Of a DNA stretch of 64,000 nt, positions 1 to 10,057 are shown one piece after another. The DNA is taken from assembly GCA_964017145.1 (NCBI GenBank), contig OZ024842.1, positions 3,720,001-3,784,000 on the forward strand, read 5' to 3'. Under the pieces are notes generated by a model. That model had not been told where the DNA came from and searched no databases. It saw only the letters and a program-made list of their open reading frames with translations. The translations under genes and the position numbers were made by a program. This DNA comes from Agrocybe praecox (Eukaryota; Basidiomycota; Agaricomycetes; Agaricales; Agrocybaceae). Position 1 is the stretch's first letter, and each line of letters begins with the position of its first letter.

Positions 1-15
1 TTTAAATCTATCTAG

Positions 16-1068
16 GCCAACACCAAGCTAACGGACACCGCTTCACCAACGGTACTACCTCCCACACCGCCCCACCAGCAGGAGGGAACGAAACCAGAGA
101 AACCAGCACCGTCCCAGCCAACGGCCCAGCTCCCCAAGGAGAAACCAACACCCAAGGAGAGCAAACCAAGCCTAACGGTGAACCCAACGCAAACACCACC
201 AGTACCGGCGAAACAGACCAAAACACCCGCGAAGGGGAAACAGGCGAAGCAGGAGACGAAGCCGCAGACCCCGTTGAAGGAGAAACCGCAGACCCCAGTG
301 GGAGGGAAACCTCAGCCGTGGCCAGCCCAGTCTCAGGAAAGAAAGGGAATAACGGCAACAACAACAGCGGCAACAACAACAACAACAAAAACAAAAACAC
401 AAAGACGAGAAAGTGAGGTGGTGCAGCAAAGCAAGGAAGTTGTTGAGGATAGTAAGGATAAGGATACCGTGGAGAAGGGTGATGGTGTTACAACCACGAC
501 CGCTCCTGCTCCTGCGTCCTTGGACTCCTCCGCCTCTGACTCTGCCGCCGATCCTCCTGTTTCCGCTCCTGTTCCTCCGACCGACTCTCCTACTTCTACT
601 TCCAATTTGAACCCTTCTACTGATACCCCCAATCCCACTGCTGATACTACCGATACTACCAATATCAAATCTCTTACTTCCACTGATCCCACCACCACCA
701 CCGACCCTGCCTCTGCCTCTTCCACATCACCTGCTAACGACATCAAGCCTCCCACATCTTCCGAACCCGGTCCAGACTCCTCCAACTCCAACTCCACAGA
801 CCAAACCACCGACACCAGTACCAACATCAACGCAGACTCCAAGAACATTTTCGACACCCTCAGCACATCCGGGACGTTCGGTGTGTTTGGCGAAGGTGTG
901 TTTGGCGGACTCGGATCTGCTGGGTCTGGGCTCGAGTTCGGTTCCTCTGTATCTGGGTCAACAACGCAGGCGAATCCGTTTTCATTCGACACCGACTCGT
1001 TTATGTCGTCTGGAGGAGTGGAGGAAGGGACGACGACACCGGAGACTAATCCATTTTCTTTCCTATGA
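16..1068 (+). CDS. Thr/Ser/Pro-rich low-complexity protein, last exon (5' end outside window)
   Basis: The frame is open from base 16 to the TGA at 1066-1068 (350 codons) and is entered through a likely 3' splice site (TATCTAG at 9-15, which also contains an in-frame stop), so this is the terminal exon of a gene that begins upstream. The first third is Lys/Pro/Gln-rich with repeated KP and TP pairs. The middle is a Ser/Thr/Asp/Pro run, and the end is Gly/Phe-rich with two NPFSF motifs, the second ending the protein. Such composition points to a disordered protein. I do not recognise a domain. A second frame beyond the stop (ending at 1177, C-terminus DLLKDFGF) is also protein-like, so an extra intron near 1010-1070 could give a different C-terminus. 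Confidence 0.55.
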   Translation, partial: ANTKLTDTASPTVLPPTPPHQQEGTKPEKPAPSQPTAQLPKEKPTPKESKPSLTVNPTQTPPVPAKQTKTPAKGKQAKQETKPQTPLKEKPQTPVGGKPQPWPAQSQERKGITATTTAATTTTTKTKTQRRESEVVQQSKEVVEDSKDKDTVEKGDGVTTTTAPAPASLDSSASDSAADPPVSAPVPPTDSPTSTSNLNPSTDTPNPTADTTDTTNIKSLTSTDPTTTTDPASASSTSPANDIKPPTSSEPGPDSSNSNSTDQTTDTSTNINADSKNIFDTLSTSGTFGVFGEGVFGGLGSAGSGLEFGSSVSGSTTQANPFSFDTDSFMSSGGVEEGTTTPETNPFSFL

Positions 1069-1714
1069 GGTGGTGGTGGAGAAGATGGTGGAGGAAGAAA
1101 AAGAAAAAGAATCTGCAGCTGTACCAGAGGAGACAGGAGCGGAGGACGATGATCTCCTTAAAGATTTTGGGTTTTAGTTGTACATCTCTCTCTCTCTCTT
1201 TTTCCACTTTGTCCTTTTCCTTTTTCACCCCTTGATTTTTGCTTTCTCTTCTTTCTCTTTCTCTCGTACATCGTACTGGGGGCCGGGCCTCCCCTTTTTT
1301 CCTCTCACACAACTCACACTTGGGCATGTTTTTCTTGATCAAGTACATACATACATTTTTCCTGACCTACGCACACATGCATCTGATATAGATTATAGTT
1401 ACGATTTACGAGTACTCGCTGAAGATGGAAATATGAGTTAACTTGACGCTATGGTTGGATAAGTATCCAGGATTTCAGTGTCAATCGGATAAGAATCAGA
1501 TAGGAAGACGTTTTTACCGTCAATTGTCAAGATATCCTGTGTATTATATGTCTATCCAAAACAGATACGAATACGAATACTTTTGTATAAATGAAAGAAG
1601 AATAACAAGAATATGGTAGGTAGCATGAAGATTCTTGTTCTAAAATTTCCAAAGTCCCAAACCCACAGGTTGTACAAAAACCCACTCCACTCGCTACTCA
1701 AACGAACATCCATC
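1069..1714. other. 3' flank with polypyrimidine tract
   Basis: Bases 1178-1275 are almost pure C/T on the + strand (TCTCTC runs). This looks like the 3' untranslated region of the preceding gene. I see no gene in the rest. Confidence 0.4.
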
Positions 1715-1852
1715 TCACGCTTTTCTTGCGTTTGAATTGGCGATCTTAATATCCCGCATCCAGAAGTTTCGCTGACCGTGTTTGGAAGGGAAGAGAACCA
1801 CGCCGTTCCCCATGTAGTAAAAAGTATTGAAAGCTGCTCCTGGTGGTGCCAT
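1715..1852 (-). CDS. candidate short protein, 45 aa
   Basis: A short minus-strand frame runs from ATG at 1852-1850 to TGA at 1717-1715. It reads like protein: it starts MAPPGAAFNTFYY, has an aromatic and glycine patch (MGNGVVLF), and ends in a basic tail (IANSNARKA). A longer overlapping minus-strand frame (1552-2277, 241 codons) also exists but its composition is less protein-like. I do not recognise either. The frame could be the last exon of a gene with upstream exons near 1900-2280, or chance. Confidence 0.25.
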   Translation of the reverse strand: MAPPGAAFNTFYYMGNGVVLFPSKHGQRNFWMRDIKIANSNARKA

Positions 1853-2766
1853 GCACTCATCTGACCGTCGAAGCAAGGAGGAAGGCAAGGGATGAGGGAG
1901 ATATACGAGACCAATTTCCTCGGACGCCTACTCGTCCAGGGTACATCGTTCTGCAGGCATTTTCGTCTGGTATTGAGCAATAGAGTTACCCGGCCAACAA
2001 GGCCGGCGGTAGCGAGAGGGTGGGATGACAATGAGAAGAGGAAGAAAACCCAAGGCTTTTCCATCCAACTCTTATCATAACCCAAGGCTCGAACCCGGGC
2101 GGGGGCAGTGAATCGTAGCACCTTTTTTCTGAGTGTGTGTATCCCAGAGCGTTGTACTAAAAACGGGCATATCTTTGTTCTCAAGATACCCACATACAGC
2201 TGGAACGAAAGATACCAACGGTTGAAGAACGTTCGTTTCGTTCGTTCCTCACCGCAGGTCCCAAGTCCCGGTCCCAAATCGGATGAGATTTGTTTATTTG
2301 GTCCCCCGTTTGTTTTCTATTTTCTGTGTTCCGGCGGGAGTAAGAAGGAATTGCTGGACGTTGGACATTAAGTTTTGAATAGTTGTGAGAACTTCCAAGA
2401 AGCCGCAATACGTCGTCTGGGGTTGATAAAGATATACGGACAGACAGATACAACTTTAACAGTATGTCGTGGGTTTGTCGTATTTTTCCTGTTCTGGGGT
2501 TTAATTGTCTTGTTGATTGACATCGACGGTGAACAACGGGGATTCTGCCGCGTTTCATGTTCCCTCTGTCGGTCGTCTTTGGATAGAGGTCTTCTCTCTT
2601 CCAAGTTGATTGCCAACTCTCTCCGAGACACGGATGTCATGGCGGGTGCAGTAGTCGGCAACTTAATGATGGGCGTAGATCTTTCTTCGAATATGGTATA
2701 TATAAAGGTGAAATGTTTGGGCGAGGGTTCTCTCCCATCCCAAGAGAGAAAAAGGAAAGCAAAGAA
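1853..2766. other. intergenic, no supported gene
   Basis: It holds long chance frames on both strands, a direct repeat of AACCCAAGGCT (about 2046 and 2076) and an isolated tRNA-like B box on the minus strand near 2085-2098 with no matching acceptor stem. Nothing else is supported. Confidence 0.4.
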
Positions 2767-3307
2767 TTATTTGGATAATTCTTGTTTGACTAGATAAACA
2801 AGGAAGAGAAAGAATCAATATGGGTAACGGACCAAAAAGGAAGAAAAAATATTCAAGCCATTTAAGGAATGAAATCCAAATGAGATACGCACTCGTTTCC
2901 AAATCCTGTTTATCCCATTTACTCAGATTTTCCTCTGTAACCTCCACAGGTTTTTGGCCTTTAAACACCTGACTCCATCCCACGCTGTCCTTCAAATTTG
3001 ACTCGAATTTTCCCTCTACTACTCTCGGCTCGACTAAAGCCTTCTCCTCTGTAGAAGCAGCACTATCCCCAGCACCAGCGCTCATCGGCTTGGACGCCTC
3101 AGCGAGCTTCCTCAACTTACCCAGTCTCTCCTCGCTCAGTGGTTCGGTGCTTTGCAGTTCCTTCTTGATGCTCTCCAGAATGGAAAGGTGGGCTTCGATA
3201 CGATACCGCTCCTCTTCCGTCTTGCGCCGCTGGCTTACGAGGTTCATCGACATAGAGGTGAGTGCCATGCCGAATATTACGTGTGGTAAGTATTGATAGG
3301 AAACCAT
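2767..3307 (-). CDS. small two-exon protein with N-terminal hydrophobic stretch, 145 aa
   Basis: Exon 1 runs 3307-2893 from ATG and exon 2 runs 2789-2767. The intron (2790-2892, 103 nt) has a GTGCGT donor and a TATCTAG acceptor. Splicing gives a C-terminus ...DLETIKQELSK, whereas read-through would run into an implausible hydrophobic frame. The N-terminus (MVSYQYLPHVIFGMALTSMS) looks like a short membrane or mitochondrial targeting segment. A basic, Glu-rich helical part follows (QRRKTEEERYRIEAHLSILE), then a Ser/Ala linker. It resembles small uncharacterised mitochondrial proteins of fungi, but I cannot name the family. Confidence 0.65.
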
Positions 3308-4104
3308 CGTCTGTGTAAAAGAAAGGGAGAAGACGGTAAGTCCGTGTATGAAAATGAAGGAACGACTTAGAGGAAAGTCGGTCGGAAAGCAAGGCGTTGC
3401 TTAGTTAGGTAAGCCACTTAGCAGTTTCTTAGACGCGTTAAGTCACGAGACCAAGAATCAAGCGCGTGTCGTGAGGTATATATCGCCCGCCATATCTGGG
3501 TTTAACAAACATTTTACAACGCTTGATGTAGACTATAACTAAAATATTTATGTAAGTAATAAGAGTAGTCATAATATATGTAAGGGAAGAAAAATAATTA
3601 GTTCTCTAATATAGGAATAGAATGCTCAGTCTTGGCGTAGTCAAATTTCTCTCAACCTCATGCGCTACGAAAGCCGAATGGACCGTCTTGGATCAGTCCT
3701 CAGAACTTTAACTGTGCTCGACGGCAGCAGTGTAAATAACACAACGCAACGAAGGAGCAATTCAATTGACAAATGTAATACGGAAGAGTGCGATATGGGC
3801 GCTTATTTTGACGTCTGACGTACACGAGTGTGTGTATCCATTTCCTTTGGTATACAAAGAAGTGAGCAGCTGACCGTCTAGATAATAGATGAGCTTTGAT
3901 AACGTCAAGCTAGAAACTGGCTTCCCATTGTTCGTTTTAGTTCCTTTCCGTGAGCAGAGTACACATGACCTTTATCGGGTTCACATACTTAATCGATCAA
4001 TTAGTCCTTGTGTGCTTGTCGTCCATACCCATCAAGTCCCTCTCTCCTCCTCCTTAAGAGCTCAGCTGCTATACCTAGCCCTAATCGGTTAAATCACGAA
4101 AAAG
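3308..4104. other. intergenic, divergent promoter region
   Basis: This lies between the divergently transcribed gene at 3307 and the BTB gene at 4105. I see no coding signal. It presumably holds the promoters of both. Confidence 0.35.
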
Positions 4105-5050
4105 ATGACGGATGTTCTTCAAACTCCAGTAACAGTTCAACGAGATGATGTTTTCTATGTCGATACCATCACTTTCAAGGTTAGGCAACAAAATTCTCTG
4201 TGATATACAGTTATTTTTACTTATACAGTGCATATCCTCCACAGGTCGAAGAGACCCTTTTTCGTGTTCCAAGATGGGGTTTCGAGCATCCCGAGTGCAT
4301 GTTTGCTGCGATGTTTGATTTACCAGGCCCTGGCACGGACGGGAAGCAAATTGAAGGCACCACAGACGAGAGTCCCATCATTTTGGAGGGAGAATCTAAG
4401 AAGCACTTCAAATCGTTCCTTAAAGTGCTCTATCCTTCGTTAGTGATGTTCCACAATCTGAATTGTGTGGTTAAATTACTAAAACTCGTCATGATTACTA
4501 CTGAAGTCTGTATAGCGGTATTCCAGAAAGCGGAGCATGCTACAGTCCAGACTTCAGACGGCGCGAAGATGATATCGAGACGTTTGACGAGTGGCTTGGA
4601 GTTCTAAACCTATCGACAAAGTGGCATTTTACCGAAGTGCGTGATTATGAAACACTTGATGACTTATATTTAACACGAAGAAAATACTTATATCAGATTA
4701 GGAAGAGGGCCATTCAAGAGGCGTCGGCGCGTATACCATCCACCTTATCGATCTGGGACAAAATGGCTCTGGCGAGGAAGTATAATGTTAGGCCCTGGTT
4801 GCTCGACGAGTATAGACGTTTGGTACTCCAGAAAGAGTCCCACACCGTCAAAGCACTCAAGCAACATATGGAAGTTTCTGACATACTGGCTTTATTAGAA
4901 CTTCGAGAGAAGGCGTTCATTGATCGATGCAGAACATGTAATAACGGATGCTATCACTGTGGGCGATATGGATACGACAATAATGCCGGTGTTGTGAACC
5001 AACAAATCCTTGCAACGTTTGCCTCAGAATTTGCTTATATGCAAGACTAG
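4105..5050 (+). CDS. BTB/POZ domain protein, 267 aa
   Basis: Three exons: 4105-4179, 4245-4438 and 4516-5050, with introns of 65 and 77 nt (donors GTTAGG and GTTAGT), all in phase. The N-terminal half follows the BTB/POZ layout found in large Agaricomycete families: a strand pair DDVFYVDTITFKVEETLFRV, an acidic loop, then EGTTDESPIILEG and FKSFLKVLYP. BTB domains dimerise and often recruit targets to cullin-3 ligases; for this fungal expansion the role is unknown. The C-terminal part is helical (WDKMALARKYNVRPWLLDEY is the typical post-BTB helix). Near the end sits a Cys/His cluster, CRTCNNGCYHCG, that could bind zinc. A second BTB gene lies tail to tail downstream. Confidence 0.85.
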
Positions 5051-5471
5051 TTGTATTACGAAGCATTCTTATATCTACATACCTAGGGACCTTGTTGTCT
5101 CCCTTGACGAGAATGATATATTGAAATCGATTCATTGGTGACATATGCAGGAATATTCGACAGACCATTATTGAAAAATCGACCCCTACATTTAAGCTCA
5201 AAAGTACTCTTACAACCTTTCGATTGATATACAACTCGTAGACATATAAATTATTATTCTCGGTAGTTGCTAATTATGTTTTTGAACTTGGTCATAAAAG
5301 ATCTGGATATGTAGGCGATGCTCTAGCCTGTACTTTATTGTAATGTTGACGAAGACAGTGTTATTGAGTATAATACATACAAAATGTCCAAGAATGTTTT
5401 TTTTTGGTTTATACACGAAGTCGGAGTAAGGAAAGTGATATGATGGTATGATGACAGGTATGATCAGAATT
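5051..5471. other. convergent intergenic spacer between BTB genes
   Basis: This is AT-rich sequence between the 3' ends of two convergent BTB genes, presumably both 3' UTRs. No gene is seen. Confidence 0.4.
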
Positions 5472-7083
5472 CTAGAGTATATGGATGGACGAAGGCACAG
5501 AGCGACAGACAAGGTAAAAAAACACAGTCCAAGATATTCCAACAAGGAGCAAGATAGTACGGGCAGGCAAGACAACCAGGATACCCACTGAACTCCTATT
5601 GAAGCGAATGATGAGGGCGGGAGGAGTGTCCATCATCTTCACATTCGAGGCCCACTGCCTTACGTACACCTTCCCCCCAGTGGATTGGGAATCCTCAAGC
5701 TCCCAAAAACCCTCCTCGTCAACGACATTGTCCTCCGATGACGGCCCTGTTAAATTCGAATAATACGACAGTTAGACAACGAAATTTTATGAAAAGAATC
5801 ATCGAGCTACATTACCAGTGTATTGTCTTCCTCCCTCCCCTCCCTCTCTGGCACCAGGCCCATCACATAAACGATCCTCAAATACGTATGCCTCCCTACT
5901 CGAACTCGTTCGCACCTCCAGACTGGGCCGCCGCCTCGTCGTACCGTCGCTTTCAGTTCCATGGGCCGATTGTGTGGGTGCTGGTAGCGACGATAGTGCC
6001 ACCCGAGTGACCGGGACCCTGATTGGGGGACGTCGGCGAAGCTAGAGTACAAGAAACAAAACAAAAAGGCATTGAGTTGAGCATGGTGAAAGGTATAGAG
6101 AAAGATAAGGTACCGAACCAATAAGGGGCATACCTCCGTAGATGGCCCTGCTGCTGTCTACACCGAGGACGGCGAAGATAGCTTGTCTGATGTCGTCTTC
6201 GTCTGTTCCAGCTGCGACGGGGCTCTTCACTCCGTCAGCACCAGCGCGAAGGCGCTCACGAATGCGGAAGATAATCAGGGAAGTCTTGACGCCCATTTCT
6301 TCTGTTTCTTCGTCCGATGGACCCTCGTCACGAGTGCAGAGGTTAAAGAGAAGTGGAAAGATGTATACCAGATCAACTTTATAAAGCTGATAAACTGTGA
6401 GACGGGTCACGACTGACAGATCGCATTCTTCCAACTGACGAATCGCCAATTTTTTGACCTCCTTGAAATTAAATTCACAGGCGATCTTAAGAATGGTAAC
6501 CCAGTCCTGCGTTGGTGCGTTGTATATCGAATACGTGCTAGTACATATTGCATTTTAGTAAAGAAGACAAAATCAAGACTTGAATAGAACTTACGAATTG
6601 TAAAAAACCCATAGGAATTTATTGAGATCGCCCGGACTTGTCTGGTCAAAAACAAATGGGTTCGAGTCCGTAGATCCAGGGCAAGACTGCCCAGGTGGGA
6701 CAGCAGCGCCAAGCAGTGCACGGAACCTTGACGAGTCGCGTTCGAAGAAGTATGAATGGACCCGATATAGAACGTTTGCCGCCTACCAAAAGACAGAGTC
6801 AATACAATCACCCAAGAGGATGCCAAACAAGAAACATTAGTATGCGACCTACCATCAGATACAAATCGCCGCCTGGGAGGTAATACTCCTTACTTTGCTC
6901 AATTTGCTTCAGGTGGTCTTGAAGGTTGCTGGTCATGATAGTAGCTATCGGAAGATTGAGTTTAAGCTGTTTGAAAACGATCACTGGTTGGGTAGAAGAG
7001 GGCCGAGCAGTATTGTTGTGCTCGTTTGAAGATGAAGGGGAAGAACAGATAGGCGTTGAAGCTGTCGATCGCCCAATCTTCAT
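5472..7083 (-). CDS. BTB/POZ protein with C-terminal hydrophobic tail, 447 aa
   Basis: Five exons on the minus strand: 7083-6853, 6782-6595, 6537-6114, 6041-5816 and 5746-5472, with introns of 70, 57, 72 and 69 nt, all phase-consistent (1344 nt). The BTB domain lies at about residues 64-185: YYLPGGDLYLM, then VLYRVHSYFFERDSSRFRAL, then DSNPFVFDQTSPGDLNKFLW. A helical region follows (LAIRQLEECDLSVVTRLTVY). After an Arg/Ser linker comes an acidic stretch and a strongly hydrophobic tail (about residues 420-437, ILLLVGISWTVFFYLVC). A start at the internal Met 50 is also possible. Alternative splicing from a GTATGC donor at 6133 would instead end the protein at 5953 (tail IGPWN), without the tail. 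I prefer the longer form because intron 4 has a clean CTAAC branch site and a coding exon behind it. Confidence 0.75.
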
Positions 7084-8065
7084 GCTGAATTATATACAGA
7101 TCTAGAATTCGGAGAGTCGCAGCACTCCTATGCAAAACGCCTTGTGAACAAAAGAAGCAGTGAGAAACACTGCAGTACAAAGCAATATGGTCCGGAAAGA
7201 TAATGAGCGCTTAACGAGGGAAATAAAAGGGCAAGGAAGGTCGTCCTTACAAGGCCTCCCTTTTGTTGGATGTACCATGTGGTATTGGTGCGTGCCCGCT
7301 CAACGAGCACGCTGCAATACATGAGAGTAAATACCGTCCTTCATAAATTCGTGGAAACTTGGCGGAAACCCAGATACGTCTATGCATATACACGGGAGTG
7401 ACGTTGGATCCTTAAACCTTCTCTTCGGAAAACCAAAGGGCACCATTCTGGAATACGTGACGCGAATATAATAACCTCAGAACTGTGTGAGGAAAACAAA
7501 GTGCCGCATATAACCACGCGCATCGGACAAAGCACCTGGGGCGCATCTATTCTTTCCACCACGAGGAAGAACAAACCTCAGGATGGCCTCGATTTAAACG
7601 TTCTCATATGGATCCTCCGGGTTCTGTACTAAGAATCTGCGTTCCGAGCGCTTATCAGACTATTCCCCCTTACATTAGACAGCATGCGATGAAGACCGAG
7701 GACATGTACGAACCTTGCTTCGTCGCCCTGCGTTCCGTTAGAATTTCGTGATCTAACCTCATATTCGCATCTCGATTCTTTATATTATTGGCCTCGTGCT
7801 CATGCCATATACATACACACTAAGAACCTACTAATATATGCATTGCATCTAAGTAGAACGTCAGTAACGCGGTTTGAACGGGGAGCATTGAAATTCCTTA
7901 CCAACCGTGCTACAAATGAAGCCATCTTGGTAGCATGTGGTAACGTATCTTAAATTTAATCGCAATATAAAATCTAATCGTCGTGCATTAAACCCACCCA
8001 ATAATAATAAAATTCATGCAATCACGCTGCCCTGTCTCAAAGTGAGGGATGCTGAGCGCTCAGTA
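7084..8065. other. intergenic, no supported gene
   Basis: Only short unrelated frames occur here. It contains the upstream region of the BTB gene and the 3' flank of the next minus-strand gene. Confidence 0.4.
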
Positions 8066-9314
8066 TCACCAACTTCGCCGAGGCTTGGTTATTGTCGCAT
8101 GAGGGGCGACCCAACCTTCCCCAAAGGTCTGTTTCAAGACTGTTTCAACCCCCATCGTCCGCGTCAAACGACATGGCAATTTGAGTTTCCACCATGCCCC
8201 TTTTTTCTTCTCGAGCTCAGACATCCAATGCGACCTCATCTTTGCCCTTGTCTCCCCATCGCTGAGCCACCATTGGTAGTAGTGCTCCTCCGAGCCGCAG
8301 ACACCAAGAGAGCCGTATGTTAGGATACTTGGAGGCTGCCCTTTTCGGGAGAGAGCGGTTGGATCTTTTGGCCAGACTGTGATAAACCGAGATGGATAAA
8401 GAAGAAGGATCGAATTTAAGATGGAATCTTCTCGACCGGCGAACAGTCCAAGTCCCAAGAAGTGGTCGTGATATGAGTAGAACGTCCGGGAAAGCCATAT
8501 CATAGCGGATGGTGACCCTCCAAAGAAAGATTCTAGGGAAACGTTTAGGCTATAAATCGCAGATGGGAAAGTGTTACCCACTTTGTACAAAACTCGAGTC
8601 GATTGGACCATTGTCTTCATTCCACGATGTAAGCTTGCGAGAAGGCGAGTCCATGATAGGAATAAGCACAGCATCTTCCTCCTGAGCGTCCTCCCAGACT
8701 CTTCTCACTCGTCCTGAATTGGGCCAATCACGGTAGTAGTGTTCTTCCTTGAAATTTCCAATGTCATTCCAAAATACGTAGTCGTATGATGTTTTCTTTT
8801 CCTGCAGCGATCGGATGGCATGTTCGACTAAGTAAGGCTTTACGTTGCGAGCAGCATAGTGCGCTGACTTCTTCTCGTCGTGTCCCTGGTCCCGAGAACT
8901 CATTTGCTCGTACACAATTTCTCTTCCCTTCAATGGTGGTGCATCAAACGGCGACCTGAAGGATGTGTCAATGACTATAGGAAGATCGCCCCTCGCGGTG
9001 CGGATGGCATGCTCGAGGTTTGGGGTGGTATAGATGTATAAATCTGTAGTTATGGAACCCAAGAAGTGAGGAATCCATTTAAGGTATGTTTCGTGCGAAG
9101 TCACCGGTGTCTGCGGCAAGAAGAAGAGGGCCGATACAAGGAGGATGTTCGAGTCATTCCTACGGGGAAGCGGGTCGTAGATTTCATCCAATGAAAGAGT
9201 AGGATATGGGGAGAAAATGTCATGGGACATGAGAAGAACATTGAAGAGGCCAAAAAGCGAAATGCATATCAGAAAGTTGCGCTGCACAGGTGAAAATCGT
9301 AGTATCCTAGCCAT
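8066..9314 (-). CDS. type II membrane protein, HtrL/YibB-like, 399 aa
   Basis: Exon 1 is 9314-8582 and exon 2 is 8532-8066. The 49-nt intron has donor GTGGGT and acceptor CCCTAG, and joins SSFVQ to KSFFGGSPSAMIW in phase. The N-terminus is a short basic cytosolic end followed by one membrane segment (about residues 14-32), as in Golgi type II proteins. The luminal part carries the pattern I associate with the HtrL_YibB family: an early LLVSALFF strand, a KPYLVEHAI helix, and YDYVFWNDIGNF, where the family usually has a W-x-D-x-G motif. A later region (SFFGGSP, WPKDP, GSEEHYYQWW) resembles nuc-diphospho-sugar-type folds, so a glycosyltransferase role is an inference. The family's function is unproven. 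Confidence 0.75.
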
Positions 9315-10057
9315 GCGTCACTCGAGGCCTTCCCAAGAGCCTGCGTCCTTGGTAGTCACCGGCGAGGATGGACGACGATTATGATGGTTGGGAGAGAAAA
9401 AGACATCTGTCCTCGACCCTCTCATTTTAAGGTACCGAAAATGATCCCGAATTGCTCATCAAGTGATGGACTCTCAATCATAAGGCCATGTATGTGTATG
9501 TTTGTAGGCTAGTCGAAACCGCCTTGTCATCTTCTCCGAAATCGCTGGTAGGGTTGCCCAAGTGTTACCAGCCTGTCTTTCGCCGAGTCAAGGCAAATTG
9601 AACAAGAAAAACTAATTTCATGTATAAGGATAGAGTGGAATGGATCTGTTTCCTAGAGGATGGTTCAGACAAACATTTATAGGTTGATATATAGGAGAGA
9701 TGTCATCGTTGTCTGATTATCAAGATGAACATTAATTGAGCTCATCATAACTTGTGTATATCAGGCGAATGACTTTACCTGTTAAACTTCGGTTAAACAT
9801 ATACATCTCAGTATATCCAGTTGCATATATAGGCTGTATACGTCTGCCTTCCATAAGTTACATGGACTGAATTTCATGAACTTCTGTTTCGTATCAGACC
9901 GTCCTGTAATGCTCACAGACGTCAACGCGCTGCCCCTTTCAAGTTGGAAGGCCCTGTTCTTTAGGAAAATGTGTTGTTATTTTGCACCTTTTTATTGATC
10001 GCAAGTGAGAACAACATCAAAGGGGTCCTGGCCATGTAATTCAGGATATCGTACTTT
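9315..10057. other. intergenic, no supported gene
   Basis: AT-rich. No frame with coding character is seen. It holds the promoter side of the HtrL-like gene and the 3' flank of the F-box pseudogene. Confidence 0.4.

Noticed and set aside
172..992. long minus-strand frames opposite the Thr/Ser-rich exon
   Set aside because: Mirror frames of low-complexity coding sequence (Val/Leu/Gly-rich runs opposite Thr/Asn/Pro codons).
2075..2115. tRNA-like B box (GGTTCGAGCC) on the minus strand
   Set aside because: The T-arm can be drawn with two G-U pairs, but no A box and no 5' acceptor strand matching the 3' side (GTTATGA) was found within 120 nt.
1552..2277. 241-codon minus-strand open frame
   Set aside because: Long but with poor amino-acid composition, no motif and no splice logic; an overlapping short frame is more protein-like.
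6655..6675. second B-box-like match (GGTTCGAGTCC)
   Set aside because: It lies inside a BTB coding exon on the other strand and has no T-stem pairing.
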